From the NCBI RefSeq assembly GCF_020193655.1, contig NZ_JADYVE010000005.1, forward strand, positions 248,001 to 312,000: 64,000 bases of DNA, read 5' to 3'. A program made the translations under genes and the position numbers. A model generated the notes under the pieces. That model was not told the origin of the DNA and did not search any database. It saw only the letters and a program-made list of their open reading frames with translations. The DNA is from Ensifer sp. IC3342 (GTDB lineage Bacteria > Pseudomonadota > Alphaproteobacteria > Rhizobiales > Rhizobiaceae). This document shows, in pieces, positions 38,258 to 48,283 of this stretch. The first letter of the stretch is position 1. Each line of letters starts with the position of its first letter.

Positions 38258-38272
38258 GGAGTATTTTTCTCA
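38258..38272 (-). promoter_or_regulatory. Iron-box-like element TGA-N9-TCC upstream of rhtX
   Basis: Minus strand TGAGAAAAATACTCC, 79-93 bp upstream of rhtX and 27 bp beyond the proximal operator repeat. It matches the element before rhtA in sequence and position and resembles the RirA iron box (TGA-N9-TCA). Confidence 0.45.
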
Positions 38273-38299
38273 TGTTTAATCGGGCAAACGGCCAAAGGC

Positions 38300-38336
38300 T
38301 TGGATGTGAGCGAACCTGATTAAGACAATTGCGAAC
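38300..38336 (-). promoter_or_regulatory. Tandem direct-repeat operator (RhrA-type) upstream of rhtX
   Basis: Minus strand: GTTCGC-N5-TCTTA at 38336-38321 and GTTCGC-N5-TCCAA at 38315-38300, 21 bp apart. The proximal unit is the better one. Sequence conservation with the rhtA promoter continues downstream (GCCC, then AAACATGA). It is the likely RhrA activation site for rhtX-rhbABCDEF. Confidence 0.65.
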
Positions 38337-38340
38337 GAGT

Positions 38341-38878
38341 ACACGAGAGAGGGCAACAACCCAAGCCGCGCCAAGCGCGGAGGAAACCCAGGCTCTTCGG
38401 AGCGTCGCGAAGATTGGCGCCATCGATGACAAGAGCGATTCCCTGCGCGGATCGAGCATTGCGGCCTACCGAAATTGCGTGGCGGCAACGCCGCGGCAGT
38501 TCGCTCGGCGCCGGGCGATCCTCACGCCTTTCCGGCTCATGCGAGCAAGGCCAATCCCGACGCTAAGGGGAACGCTGTGCAACATGGTTTGTCTTCCATC
38601 GTCAGTTGAGATGGAGGGCAAACGGGCAACCTTGCGGCCTATTCCGGCCGATGTGACACTTCTTTGACGCTCGGCGGGCCGATTCCGGTAAGGCTCGAAA
38701 TGACATCCCAAGCGACCGGACAACTTTCACACCGCGAAAAAATTTGGCCGGTTTCGCCACACAGCCGTTGGACCGGCTCCTTTCAGACGGAAAGTCCATC
38801 GCGTCCTGCCGCGGTCGGTGCAGCTTTGTGCTTGCGGATCGTTGTGCTGGTATGATTTGAGACTAGGCATAGGCTGCC
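38341..38878. other. Intergenic stretch with no recognised gene
   Basis: About 540 bp between the rhtX operator and the LacI-family gene. No open frame with a ribosome site and no repeat shared with the rest of the window was found. It presumably holds the LacI-gene promoter, which I cannot place. Confidence 0.4.
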
Positions 38879-39949
38879 ATGCGCAGCGCATGGCGAACGG
38901 GTCGGATCGTGGAGCGAAAGACGAATCTCAAGGAGGTGGCGCGCGAGGCGGGGGTTTCGCTTAGCACCGCATCGCATGCGCTGAACGGAACCGCGCCGCT
39001 GACCGTAGAGGTGCGCGAGCGGGTGCTCGAATCCGCCCGCCGGCTCGGCTATCTTGAAAGCCGGCGGAAAAAAGCGACCATCGCCGCGCTGCGCGTCGTG
39101 CTTCTCGCCTTGACCAGTGACGCGGCGCCCCAGAGCGACCTCAACATGGTGAGCTGGACGATCCTCAATGGCCTGCGGCGCGAATGTGAAAGGCGAGGCA
39201 TCCGCGTCGTGCCTTTCGTCAGCGCCAGCACGCGGCTTGATCCCGCCGAGGTGCGCGATGTCGCCCACGGTGAGAACGTCGACGGCATCATCGTCCTGAA
39301 CGACGACCGGCCGGAGCTTATCCGGGCGCTTTCCGGCGCCGGCAAGTCAATGGTGATCCTCAACGGCGAAGATCCCTCCATGCTGGTCGATACGGTGACG
39401 GTCGAGAACCGCTTCGGGGCGCGACTCGGCACCGAGCATCTTCTTTCGCTCGGCCACCGCCGCATCCTGCATCTGACATGGCAGGGACGCACCACCATCC
39501 GCAGGCGCTACGACGGCTATGTCGATGCCCATCTGGTCGCGGGCCTACCAGCGCCGGAGAACATGGTCGTGGTGGCCGAGAGCTACGAACCACGCCATGG
39601 CGAGCAGGTGATCCGCTCCCTTCTGGAAACAGACCGAAAGCTGCGTGGAGCCACCGCGATCTTCTGTGCGGCCGACAATCTCGCGCTCGGCTGCCTGAAG
39701 GCGCTCGCTGAGGCCGGCATCCGCGTGCCGGAGGACGTCTCGGTGCTCGGTTTCGACGATATCGTGCCAGGCGAGTTCAGCTCGCCGCCGCTCAGCACGA
39801 TCCAGATGCCCGCCGACCGGTTGGGTGCGGCCGCGCTTTTGCTGCTGGAGCAACGCTTGCTCGCCAATGACCCGCTCCGCCCGGCGCACCGGCTGGAGCT
39901 CGGTTGCCGGCTGATCCTCAGGGGCAGCATCGCGCCGCCCCGGAGGTGA
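38879..39949 (+). CDS. LacI-family regulator of the oligogalacturonide/pectin locus
   Basis: 356 residues. HTH TNLKEVAREAGVSLSTASHALNG with hinge helix ESARRLGYLES, then a sugar-binding effector domain (VDGIIVLNDDRPELI, LGHRRILHLT, AIFCAADNLALGCLKAL, VLGFDDIVPGEFSSPPLSTI). A GTG at 38909 (VERKTNLKEV) is an alternative start nearer the HTH. It converges on the permease gene with a 7 bp gap. The palindromes at 48114-48127 and 48255-48268 are its likely operators. Confidence 0.85.
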   Translation: MRSAWRTGRIVERKTNLKEVAREAGVSLSTASHALNGTAPLTVEVRERVLESARRLGYLESRRKKATIAALRVVLLALTSDAAPQSDLNMVSWTILNGLRRECERRGIRVVPFVSASTRLDPAEVRDVAHGENVDGIIVLNDDRPELIRALSGAGKSMVILNGEDPSMLVDTVTVENRFGARLGTEHLLSLGHRRILHLTWQGRTTIRRRYDGYVDAHLVAGLPAPENMVVVAESYEPRHGEQVIRSLLETDRKLRGATAIFCAADNLALGCLKALAEAGIRVPEDVSVLGFDDIVPGEFSSPPLSTIQMPADRLGAAALLLLEQRLLANDPLRPAHRLELGCRLILRGSIAPPRR

Positions 39950-39956
39950 CTACCCG

Positions 39957-41015
39957 CTACTTCATCCCCGTCCCGGCGATGCCGGCCGTGATGTAGCGCT
40001 GGAGGAAGAGGAATACGACCGTCACGGGCACTAGGCTAAGGAAGGTCATCGCGAGGATATAATGCCATTGCACCGAGAACTCGCCCTGGAAGGCATTGAG
40101 GCCGACCTGCAGCGTGAAGTTCTCGCGGCTGCTGAGCACGATCAAGGGCCACAGGAAGTCGTTCCAGCGCCAGAGCACCGAGAAGATCGCCAGAACGGCG
40201 AGTGCCGGGGCCGTCAGCGGCAGGACGATGCGCCAGAAGATGCGGAACTCGCTCGCTGCATCGACGCGCGCCGCCTCGATCAGCTCGTCGGGAATGGTGA
40301 GCATGTATTGTCTGAGCAGGAAGACGCCCGTGGGCGAAGCGACCGTGGGGATGATCACACCCCAAAGATTGTCTACGAGACCCACGCCGACGATGACGAG
40401 ATAGGCCGGCACCATCACGACGGTGAGCGGAATCATCAGCGTCGAGATGATCAAGACGAAGATCGCCTTGTCGCCGCGGAAGCGGTATTTGGAAAGCGCG
40501 AAAGCCGCCAGCGCGTTGACGATGAGCGTCAGCAGAGTCGCCACGAGGGTGACGAAGACCGAATTCTTGAGAAAGGTCAGGAAGCTGAAGCGCGTCAGCG
40601 GGTCGGTGTAGTTCTCCGTCGCGACCGTCATCCGCTGGACCGGAGAAATGCTCTTCGTGTCGACGCTGATAGGTTTGCCGGGATTTTCCGGATCGACCAT
40701 TTGCGCCTTGAGGCCGATGCGGCGGACCATTGCCATTTCGCGGGTCTCGCCTTCGATCATGACGTTCCAGAGGCTCAACGGCTTGTCGAAGCCCGGGACC
40801 TCCGCCTGCATCGCGGCGCGCGGCAGCAGCGTCGGCGGAAAGCGGGTGATCTCCGCCTCTGGTTTCAGCGAAGATAGGCCGGCCCAGGCGACGGGCACGA
40901 GGACCGCGAGCGTGCCGCCGATCAGCCACAGCCATGAGAGGATATCGGTGATGCCGATCCGGCCGGGGCGGCGGGTGCGGGTGAGAAAGCCGATGGTGTT
41001 GAAGGTGCCGTGCAT
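39957..41015 (-). CDS. ABC sugar transporter permease (MalG family)
   Basis: 352 residues, six membrane segments. One helix near the N-terminus is followed by a roughly 90-residue periplasmic segment (FPPTLLPRAAMQAEVPG..., DTKSISPVQRMTVATENY), longer than usual for MalG. The EAA loop is in IDELIEAARVDAASEFRIFWRIVLPLTAP. Pairs with the next permease; imports oligosaccharides bound by the SBP encoded at the far end of the locus. Confidence 0.88.
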   Translation of the reverse strand: MHGTFNTIGFLTRTRRPGRIGITDILSWLWLIGGTLAVLVPVAWAGLSSLKPEAEITRFPPTLLPRAAMQAEVPGFDKPLSLWNVMIEGETREMAMVRRIGLKAQMVDPENPGKPISVDTKSISPVQRMTVATENYTDPLTRFSFLTFLKNSVFVTLVATLLTLIVNALAAFALSKYRFRGDKAIFVLIISTLMIPLTVVMVPAYLVIVGVGLVDNLWGVIIPTVASPTGVFLLRQYMLTIPDELIEAARVDAASEFRIFWRIVLPLTAPALAVLAIFSVLWRWNDFLWPLIVLSSRENFTLQVGLNAFQGEFSVQWHYILAMTFLSLVPVTVVFLFLQRYITAGIAGTGMK

Positions 41016-41017
41016 GA

Positions 41018-42003
41018 TCAGGACTCCACCTTTTTCCCCAGGCGCAATTGCGCGAGGGTAAGCACCAGAAGCACCAGTCCCATGAGGACGGATGCGGCTG
41101 CGGCAAGGCCGAACAGTCTCAAGTCGCCGGCAAAAGCCGTCTGGTAGATATACTGGACGAGAAAGGTATTGGCCGTGCCCGGGCCGCCGCCATTGGTCAG
41201 CACCCAGGCCTCGTCGAAGATCTGCACCGAGCGGATCATCAACAGGATGAGAACGACGAGCAGGTTCGGGCCGAGGAGCGGGAGGGTTATCCGGAACAAG
41301 GTGCGCGACGGCGTGGCGGCGTCGATCGCGGCCGCCTCATAGAGATCCTTCGGTATCGCCTGAAGCCCGGCGAGCAGGATCAGCGTGTAGAAGCCCATAT
41401 GGAACCAGACCGAGACGACGACGACGAAGAAGCGTGACCAGCCGACGTCGAGTAGGAAGATCTCCGGCGGCACGCCGAGCATCTGCAAGAACGCATTGAG
41501 TAGCCCGTTGCGGTCGAGGAACCATTTCCAGATGAGGCCGATGACGACCGGCGACAGGAGCACCGGGTAGAAAAACATCGCCCGGAAGAAGCCGCGCGCG
41601 GCGATCGCGCGATTGAGGATCAGCGCGGTGATGAGGGCGACCAGAAGGGTGGCGACCACATTGAAGCCGACGAACCAGAGCGTGTTCCAGATCGCCGTCC
41701 AGAAGAGCGATTCCCCGCAACTTCCCGGGGTAAGATAGTCCGCGCAGGACAGAAGCTTGCGGAAATTGTCGAGGCCGACGAAGGGGCGGTTGGAGATCAA
41801 CAGCTCCGTGCCGCCAGTGAAGGCGTAGCCTACGGCAATCGCGATCGGCAGGAAGGTGAAGATACCGAAGAGCACGAGATTCGGCGCGAGGAAGAGATAG
41901 GGCATACGCCGCTTGCCGATCAGCCGCTCGACGGCATTGATCGGCGCCTCGACCAGCGCCATGGCGAAGTCGACCGCACGGTCCGCGAGTCCCGTCGACC
42001 GGA

Positions 42004-42007
<4 letters not shown>
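41018..42007 (-). CDS. ABC sugar transporter permease (MalF family)
   Basis: 329 residues, six membrane segments, EAA loop [30 protein letters not shown]. Its start overlaps the ATPase stop by 4 bp and only 2 bp separate it from the MalG-type gene, so all three are cotranscribed. Confidence 0.88.
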
Positions 42008-43116
<1,109 letters not shown>

Positions 43117-43129
43117 CGCCCTGCTCCCG

Positions 43130-44464
43130 TCAGGTCAATTCTTCGATAATGTTCGTCGCATTCCAGCCGTCCGGCAGGCGCGCTGGACGCTTTACAGCCA
43201 CCTCCCGCGCGGACAATCCCCGCACGCCTTTGAGATAGACCGCAGGCATGCCGCCCGGATAGTCGACAAGCCCGACGATCCTTCCGTCGGCGCCGCGCGT
43301 CCAGGCGTTCGCCCGCCCCGCCGCATCGGCACTCGGCGCGATATCCGCAAAGGTCGGCCGCAGATCGTAGCGAAGGCCGGTGCCGAGCGGCCCGGGCTCT
43401 TGGGCGAGCGTGATCCGGCGAAGCGCCACATTGTGGATGCCGGCGTCCGAGGCGGATACGAGGTTGATCGCACCCTGCATGCGCCCGGTGATGTCCTCCA
43501 CCACCAGGTTCTCGACCGCACCCGCCCTCCGTTCGGGGCGCCGGTCGACGACCGTCACGGTCAGCGCCTCGCCCGAGCCCCAGAACCCGTCGGGCGTTTC
43601 GTGGCAGTCGACCTCGATCCGGGAAAAGCGCACGTTTCTCATGTGACCGCCGTCGCGGGAGAAGAGGCCGAGCCCGCGATTGGACTGGGTGACCTTGCAG
43701 TCCTCGAAGACGATAGTGTTGAAATCGCCGTAGGACTCCGTTCCGAGCTTGAGCGCGCAGCTCAGGCTCGAGACGGTAGAGCGGCGGACCACGACATTCT
43801 CGCATGTCCCGATCGCCCTGCCGTCCGGCCCGGCACTCGTCTTCAGGCAGATGCCGTCGTCGGCGGTCGAGATCGCACAATCCTCGATCAGCACGCGGCG
43901 GCAGGCATCGAGCACCATGCCGTCGGTGTTCGGCAGACGCCTGTCATTGGCGATCGTGACGTTGCGGATGGCGACGTCCTCGCAATCGGCGAGGTGCAGG
44001 GTCCACATCGGCGAGCCGGCGACATGAAAGCCTTCGAAGGCGACCTTGCGACATCCTTCGAACACGACCACACGCGGGCGGAGCTCCGCCGGGATGAAGG
44101 TACCCACCGTCGCATCATCGCCTGTGATGAAATGCTCGCCGCCTGCCTCGATCCTGCCCCGGCCGGTGATCCGCACATTCTCGGCATCGCGCGCGACGAT
44201 CATGCCCCGGTCCGATTTTTCGGCGATGACGCGAACGGTCGTGTCGCGATAGGCCTCGTAATCGGGCAGGGGGCGAAGCACGGCGCCTTCGGCGAGATGG
44301 AAATCGACGCCGCTCTTCAATTGCACTCCGCCGGCTACGTGCTCGCCAGGGAGAAGCGACACGCGCCCGCCGCCGCTGACGGCCGCCGCGTCGATCGCGG
44401 ACTGGATCTCGGCGGTCGCGTCCCGGCCGGTCGGTGTGATGCTGAATGGCTGAGGGCTCGTCAC
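43130..44464 (-). CDS. Glycoside hydrolase family 28 (polygalacturonase-like)
   Basis: 444 residues, right-handed beta-helix with repeated short strands. The N-terminal [24 protein letters not shown] and the catalytic-region motifs NTDGMVLDA and [10 protein letters not shown] fit GH28. The GHG and RIK motifs of typical polygalacturonases are not visible; the equivalent region reads [13 protein letters not shown], so the substrate is probably rhamnogalacturonan-type rather than plain homogalacturonan. No signal peptide is seen, so it acts inside the cell on imported oligomers. Confidence 0.85.
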   Translation of the reverse strand: MTSPQPFSITPTGRDATAEIQSAIDAAAVSGGGRVSLLPGEHVAGGVQLKSGVDFHLAEGAVLRPLPDYEAYRDTTVRVIAEKSDRGMIVARDAENVRITGRGRIEAGGEHFITGDDATVGTFIPAELRPRVVVFEGCRKVAFEGFHVAGSPMWTLHLADCEDVAIRNVTIANDRRLPNTDGMVLDACRRVLIEDCAISTADDGICLKTSAGPDGRAIGTCENVVVRRSTVSSLSCALKLGTESYGDFNTIVFEDCKVTQSNRGLGLFSRDGGHMRNVRFSRIEVDCHETPDGFWGSGEALTVTVVDRRPERRAGAVENLVVEDITGRMQGAINLVSASDAGIHNVALRRITLAQEPGPLGTGLRYDLRPTFADIAPSADAAGRANAWTRGADGRIVGLVDYPGGMPAVYLKGVRGLSAREVAVKRPARLPDGWNATNIIEELT

Positions 44465-45561
44465 GTCCTGACATCTCCCTTGAGCAGGACGTCGATCAGC
44501 AGCAGCATGGTCAGCGCCTGGCCGTAGGGCGTCGGCAGGTTGGGGATCCGCCGATAGAAATCGAGGTCATGGCCCATCGGCGTTCCGTCGGAGACGCCCT
44601 GGACGACGCCTTCCTCGTCGATCCGTCCGAGCACCGCCATCAGGGCCAGGTCCGCATGGACGCGGTCTTCCTTGTCGAGGATACCGGCCTCGATGCCGCG
44701 CAGGATTCCGTAGGCGATCCCCGCTGTGGCGGAGGTCTCCAGAGGCGACGTCGGGTCGTCGACCAGCGTGTGGAACATGCCGTCGTCTCGCTGGTGGCGC
44801 TTCAGCGAGCGAACCTGGCTTTTGAGCACGTTCGCCAGGAAACGCTGGTCGTTGGGGGAAAGCGACGGCACCAGTTCGAAGAGTTCGGGGATCGCGACGG
44901 TGATCCAGGCGTTCCCCCGCGCCCAGAAGGCCCTGGCGAAGTTGTGGCGGCCGTTGAATGTCCAGCCGTGGTACCAGAGGCCGGTGACCGGGTCGGAGAG
45001 ATAACGGGCGTGGATCATGAACTGGTAGACGCCTTCGTCGATCCAATCCGGCCGGTCGCAGATGACGCCGGCGCGAGCGAGGAAGAGACCGGCCATGAAC
45101 AGCGTGTCGTCCCAGAGCTCGCCTTCGTTCAGGCGCTCCTTCACCACATGCTGGAAACCGCCATCTTCGGTTTTCGGCAGGTGATGCACGAGCCAGTCCG
45201 CCCAGTCCTCGACGAGCGCGCGGAAATCGGCGCGATCGACATGTTCCGTCAGGATGGCGAGCGGCAGCATCGGCGCAGTGCTGTTGATCTGGCGCGGCGG
45301 CAGGCCGCGTTCGATCTGCCGGGCATACCAGGCGACGAGCTCGTCGAGCGCCTTGCGGTCGCCGGTCGCGAGCGCCCGGCGCAGGAAGCCGTAGAGACCG
45401 ACACCGACCTCCCAGTCCCATTCGTCGAACTGGATGCCGCCGGCATCATTCGCGCCGACCAGACCTTCCTTGATGCCCTTCAAGCGGCTGAAGGCGGCTG
45501 CGACCTTGTCGATCGTGGTCTTAAGCGAGGATCGCTCGATGGTGATCTGGTTCATCTGCAT
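44461..45561 (-). CDS. GH105/GH88-type unsaturated glucuronyl or rhamnogalacturonyl hydrolase
   Basis: 366 residues, alpha/alpha-barrel of the YesR/YteR type: LWDDTLFMAGLFLARAG (catalytic Asp region), RYLSDPVTGLWYHGWTF, FWARGNAWITVAIPELFE, SATAGIAYGILRGIEAG. Removes the unsaturated uronic acid left by lyases. Overlaps GH28 by 4 bp. A second ATG six bases later (45555) is possible. No signal peptide, again pointing to cytoplasmic processing. Confidence 0.85.
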   Translation of the reverse strand: MQMNQITIERSSLKTTIDKVAAAFSRLKGIKEGLVGANDAGGIQFDEWDWEVGVGLYGFLRRALATGDRKALDELVAWYARQIERGLPPRQINSTAPMLPLAILTEHVDRADFRALVEDWADWLVHHLPKTEDGGFQHVVKERLNEGELWDDTLFMAGLFLARAGVICDRPDWIDEGVYQFMIHARYLSDPVTGLWYHGWTFNGRHNFARAFWARGNAWITVAIPELFELVPSLSPNDQRFLANVLKSQVRSLKRHQRDDGMFHTLVDDPTSPLETSATAGIAYGILRGIEAGILDKEDRVHADLALMAVLGRIDEEGVVQGVSDGTPMGHDLDFYRRIPNLPTPYGQALTMLLLIDVLLKGDVRT

Positions 45562-45568
45562 GTTCCAC

Positions 45569-48091
45569 TCATGAATAGAAGAGAGGATCCGCGCCACTGG
45601 CGGAATCGGCGCTGTCGAAGGTGATTTCCGGCTTCGGCTGCCTGTGGTCGAAGGAGAGCGGCCGGCCGCCGATCGAGAAAGCGCCGTCATAGGCGAGCCG
45701 CAGCTCCGGACGACCCGGCGGCGCGACCGAAAGCAGCCGCCGCTCAGGATCGAAGGCGACCTTGGTGGCGAGGATCCGCTTGCGGAAGCCGTCGAAAGCG
45801 TCACCGTCACCGCAGCCGACGGCGGCGATCCAGCCGCAGCGCTGGTCCTCGGAGCGGATTTCCCGCCCCGCGGTGGCACCCTGCGTGACCATGGTGAGGC
45901 CGTTGGTGGCGTGAAGTGCTGCAAAGCCGGCGCCCGAACGGACGATCAGCCACCCCTCATCGAGCACGACCTCGTCGAGACCATCGCGCCCGAGATAGGC
46001 GTGGGTCCAGGCGTTGCGATGATCTCTGGTATCGAAGATCATCAGCGCGAGATCCCGGTGCTGGGCGACCCGCGGTAGGATGCCGCTGCCGGCCCAATAG
46101 GAAGGCCGCTGCGTGCCCCAGGGATCGTCCTCGCCGGGGTGGTTCACCCATAGTCGCGCCATTGGATGGCCGGAAAGGCGGATATCCAGCACGTGCTGCT
46201 GGTGGCCCTTCTCTCCGGTCTTGTGATCGACGACGGTCGAGAGCTGTGCAGCCACGTTCTTGAAGAGGATGAGCTTGGCGGCGTCGAGCCCCTGCGCGTA
46301 ACGGGCCTCGACGGCGCGGCTGGGCTCCAGCCTCGCGAGGTGAGCGAGTTGGGCGGGCGGAATGTAGTCCGAACAGCAGAACATCGGCAGCGAGGCCACG
46401 CCGCCATTCAGCCAGCCCTCGCCGAAGGCAACGGCAGCAAAGGGGGCAAGCTCGGTCAGCGGGCCGGCGCGCAATTCCTTGTCGTAGGCGCGCCCTTGCG
46501 AGCCTGCCGGCACGCCGGCAAGCGTATGCAGCGCCATCATTTCGAAGATCAGGTCGAGCTGGCGTCGGGCACGCTCAGCGAGTTCGGGTTCGGCCCAATG
46601 TTCGACCGCGAGCAGGCCGATGAAATCGATTGGGTAATAGGCGGCCGAGTTCCATTCCGCCAATCCATGCGCCTCGACGGCGTCGAACCAGCGGGCAAGG
46701 CGTGCCGTCGCCAGTGCCGCCTGCTCCCTGCCGGTCCTGCCCGAGGCTTCGAAGACCGCATCCGGCAGGAACTCGCCGGCAAGCAACTGGCTCACGTGGA
46801 AGCAGAGAACGTGGTTCTCGCTCCAGAACCACATGACGTCATTGCCGGGCTCGTCCACCCAATAGCGGTAGCCGAGGACTGATGCCCGAATTCGCTCGAG
46901 AGTCTCCGGCGGCAATTGTCCACCATAGGCGCGCGCCAGCCAGAGGAGCGGCACCATGACGAAATCCGAGCAATCCTCCCGGCTGTCGATCGCCTCAAGG
47001 GTCGCCGATATGATGCGATCGATCCTCTCCCGGTCGTCGCTGCCCGCGGCCACCATCGCAAGGACGCGACCGATGCGCTCTGCGCCGTGACGGGCACTGA
47101 AGGCGAGAGCTGCCCGCTTTCGCGCGGAGATCGACGACGCGATCGTGCTCGGCAAAAGGCGGCTGAGGAAGGCGGCGTCGATGACGCGGGTCACTGTTCC
47201 CGCTCCGGATCCGATCGTCAGCCGCACGCCATGATAGCCGTCCGGGATGCCGAGCGTTTCGGGAATGGCGAGGCCGGTTTCGGTGGCGCCGAGCGTCGCT
47301 GCCACCTGCGCCAGGACAGCGCGATCGTGGCCATGGCTGTAGACCTCGACGAAAACCGGCAGATCGGCGCCCGGTGCGGCATCGAAGACGATTTCGAGTA
47401 TTTCCTCAACGAAGACGTCGCGGCTCGGCCGGACATCGCGCACCAGCGCGGCGAGCCGCCTGACCTCGTCCTGGTCGAGAGGCACGGGCAGCACGACGGT
47501 AAGCGGCGTCTCGTCCAGAAGTTCGAGCTCGAAGAACCAGATCGTGTCCCGTTCTGCAAGGTCTTCGCAGTGGAGGAGGATTTCGTTGTCGCCGGCCGCA
47601 AGCTCGAGCGTCACCTCCGTCGTGCTCTCAACGTTGCGCCGGAAGGGTTCGAAGCGCACCTGCTCGACGCCGTTCACCCAGATGCGCACGCCGCCGCAGG
47701 TGCCGAGCCTGAGATGAAGCCGGCGCGGAGCCTCGGTTCGGAAGGTGCCCTTCAGCCATCGGCGGAGATGGGTCGGCACATGCCAGAAACCGGTGAACTC
47801 GACGCGGCGGTTGGAACCGGGGAGATTGAGATGCGCTGCCGGCCAATCGCGTTCCGCCTCGACCGTGCGGCCGACCATCTCGGCCCAGAAGGCCTTGCGG
47901 CAGGGCAGGTCGCCGACATCGACGAAGCCGTTGATGAAGCGGTAGTTGACGCGGTCATCCGCCGGGGCCGCGATGCCGGGAAAGCCGGCGCTGATCAGAT
48001 CGGAGACGATCCAGGCGGTAATCGTCTCGCCCTTGGAGACCTCATAGGCAGGATCGAAGGACGCCGCTTCCATTGGGGAATTGCGCTCCAT
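45569..48091 (-). CDS. Unrecognised 840-residue protein of the pectin locus (beta-sandwich, helical core)
   Basis: No family recognised. Residues about 100-190 look like a jelly-roll carbohydrate-binding module (LHLRLGTCGGVRIWVNGVEQ, AAGDNEILLHCEDL). Residues about 330-620 are helix-rich with aromatic and acidic clusters (DVMWFWSENHVLCFHVSQLL, WFDAVEAHGLAEWNSAAYYP, VASLPMFCCSDY), as in alpha/alpha-toroid lyases and hydrolases. The C-terminal 200 residues are strand-rich (RLWVNHPGEDDPWGTQRPSYWAG). No signal peptide is seen. GGAGG stands 7 bp before the ATG. First gene of the minus-strand operon. It is probably a glycan-active enzyme on the same oligosaccharide (inference). Confidence 0.7.
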   Translation of the reverse strand: MERNSPMEAASFDPAYEVSKGETITAWIVSDLISAGFPGIAAPADDRVNYRFINGFVDVGDLPCRKAFWAEMVGRTVEAERDWPAAHLNLPGSNRRVEFTGFWHVPTHLRRWLKGTFRTEAPRRLHLRLGTCGGVRIWVNGVEQVRFEPFRRNVESTTEVTLELAAGDNEILLHCEDLAERDTIWFFELELLDETPLTVVLPVPLDQDEVRRLAALVRDVRPSRDVFVEEILEIVFDAAPGADLPVFVEVYSHGHDRAVLAQVAATLGATETGLAIPETLGIPDGYHGVRLTIGSGAGTVTRVIDAAFLSRLLPSTIASSISARKRAALAFSARHGAERIGRVLAMVAAGSDDRERIDRIISATLEAIDSREDCSDFVMVPLLWLARAYGGQLPPETLERIRASVLGYRYWVDEPGNDVMWFWSENHVLCFHVSQLLAGEFLPDAVFEASGRTGREQAALATARLARWFDAVEAHGLAEWNSAAYYPIDFIGLLAVEHWAEPELAERARRQLDLIFEMMALHTLAGVPAGSQGRAYDKELRAGPLTELAPFAAVAFGEGWLNGGVASLPMFCCSDYIPPAQLAHLARLEPSRAVEARYAQGLDAAKLILFKNVAAQLSTVVDHKTGEKGHQQHVLDIRLSGHPMARLWVNHPGEDDPWGTQRPSYWAGSGILPRVAQHRDLALMIFDTRDHRNAWTHAYLGRDGLDEVVLDEGWLIVRSGAGFAALHATNGLTMVTQGATAGREIRSEDQRCGWIAAVGCGDGDAFDGFRKRILATKVAFDPERRLLSVAPPGRPELRLAYDGAFSIGGRPLSFDHRQPKPEITFDSADSASGADPLFYS

Positions 48092-48113
48092 AGATCGCCT
48101 CCCGTCGACCTTA

Positions 48114-48127
48114 TGAAAATATTTTCA
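48114..48127. promoter_or_regulatory. Palindromic operator, 840-residue gene side
   Basis: Perfect palindrome TGAAAATATTTTCA, 23 bp upstream of the minus-strand operon's first ATG. It shares the arms TGAAAA/TTTTCA with the site at 48255. Arm length and symmetry suit a LacI-family dimer. Confidence 0.6.
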
Positions 48128-48254
48128 CCAAAATACGAAACGGCGGTTGAACGCCGTCCGTGACCTTCTTCGACAGAAACAGCTTGACGCCGGGCCTGTC
48201 AAGTCGCAAAAAGGTGAAAATCGAAACTGGAAGGGGAGCTCCGGTTTGATTTAA

Positions 48255-48268
48255 TGAAAAAGTTTTCA
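48255..48268. promoter_or_regulatory. Palindromic operator, binding-protein side
   Basis: TGAAAAAGTTTTCA: six-base perfect arms with a two-base centre, just before the AGGAGG ribosome site of the sugar-binding protein gene. Placement beside the start suggests repression by roadblock, with both operators serving the divergent promoters. Confidence 0.6.
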
Positions 48269-48283
48269 TGAGGAGGAATGCGC

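Noticed and set aside
38460-38860. Several short frames between rhtX and the LacI gene
   Set aside because: None has a ribosome site or protein-like composition on either strand.
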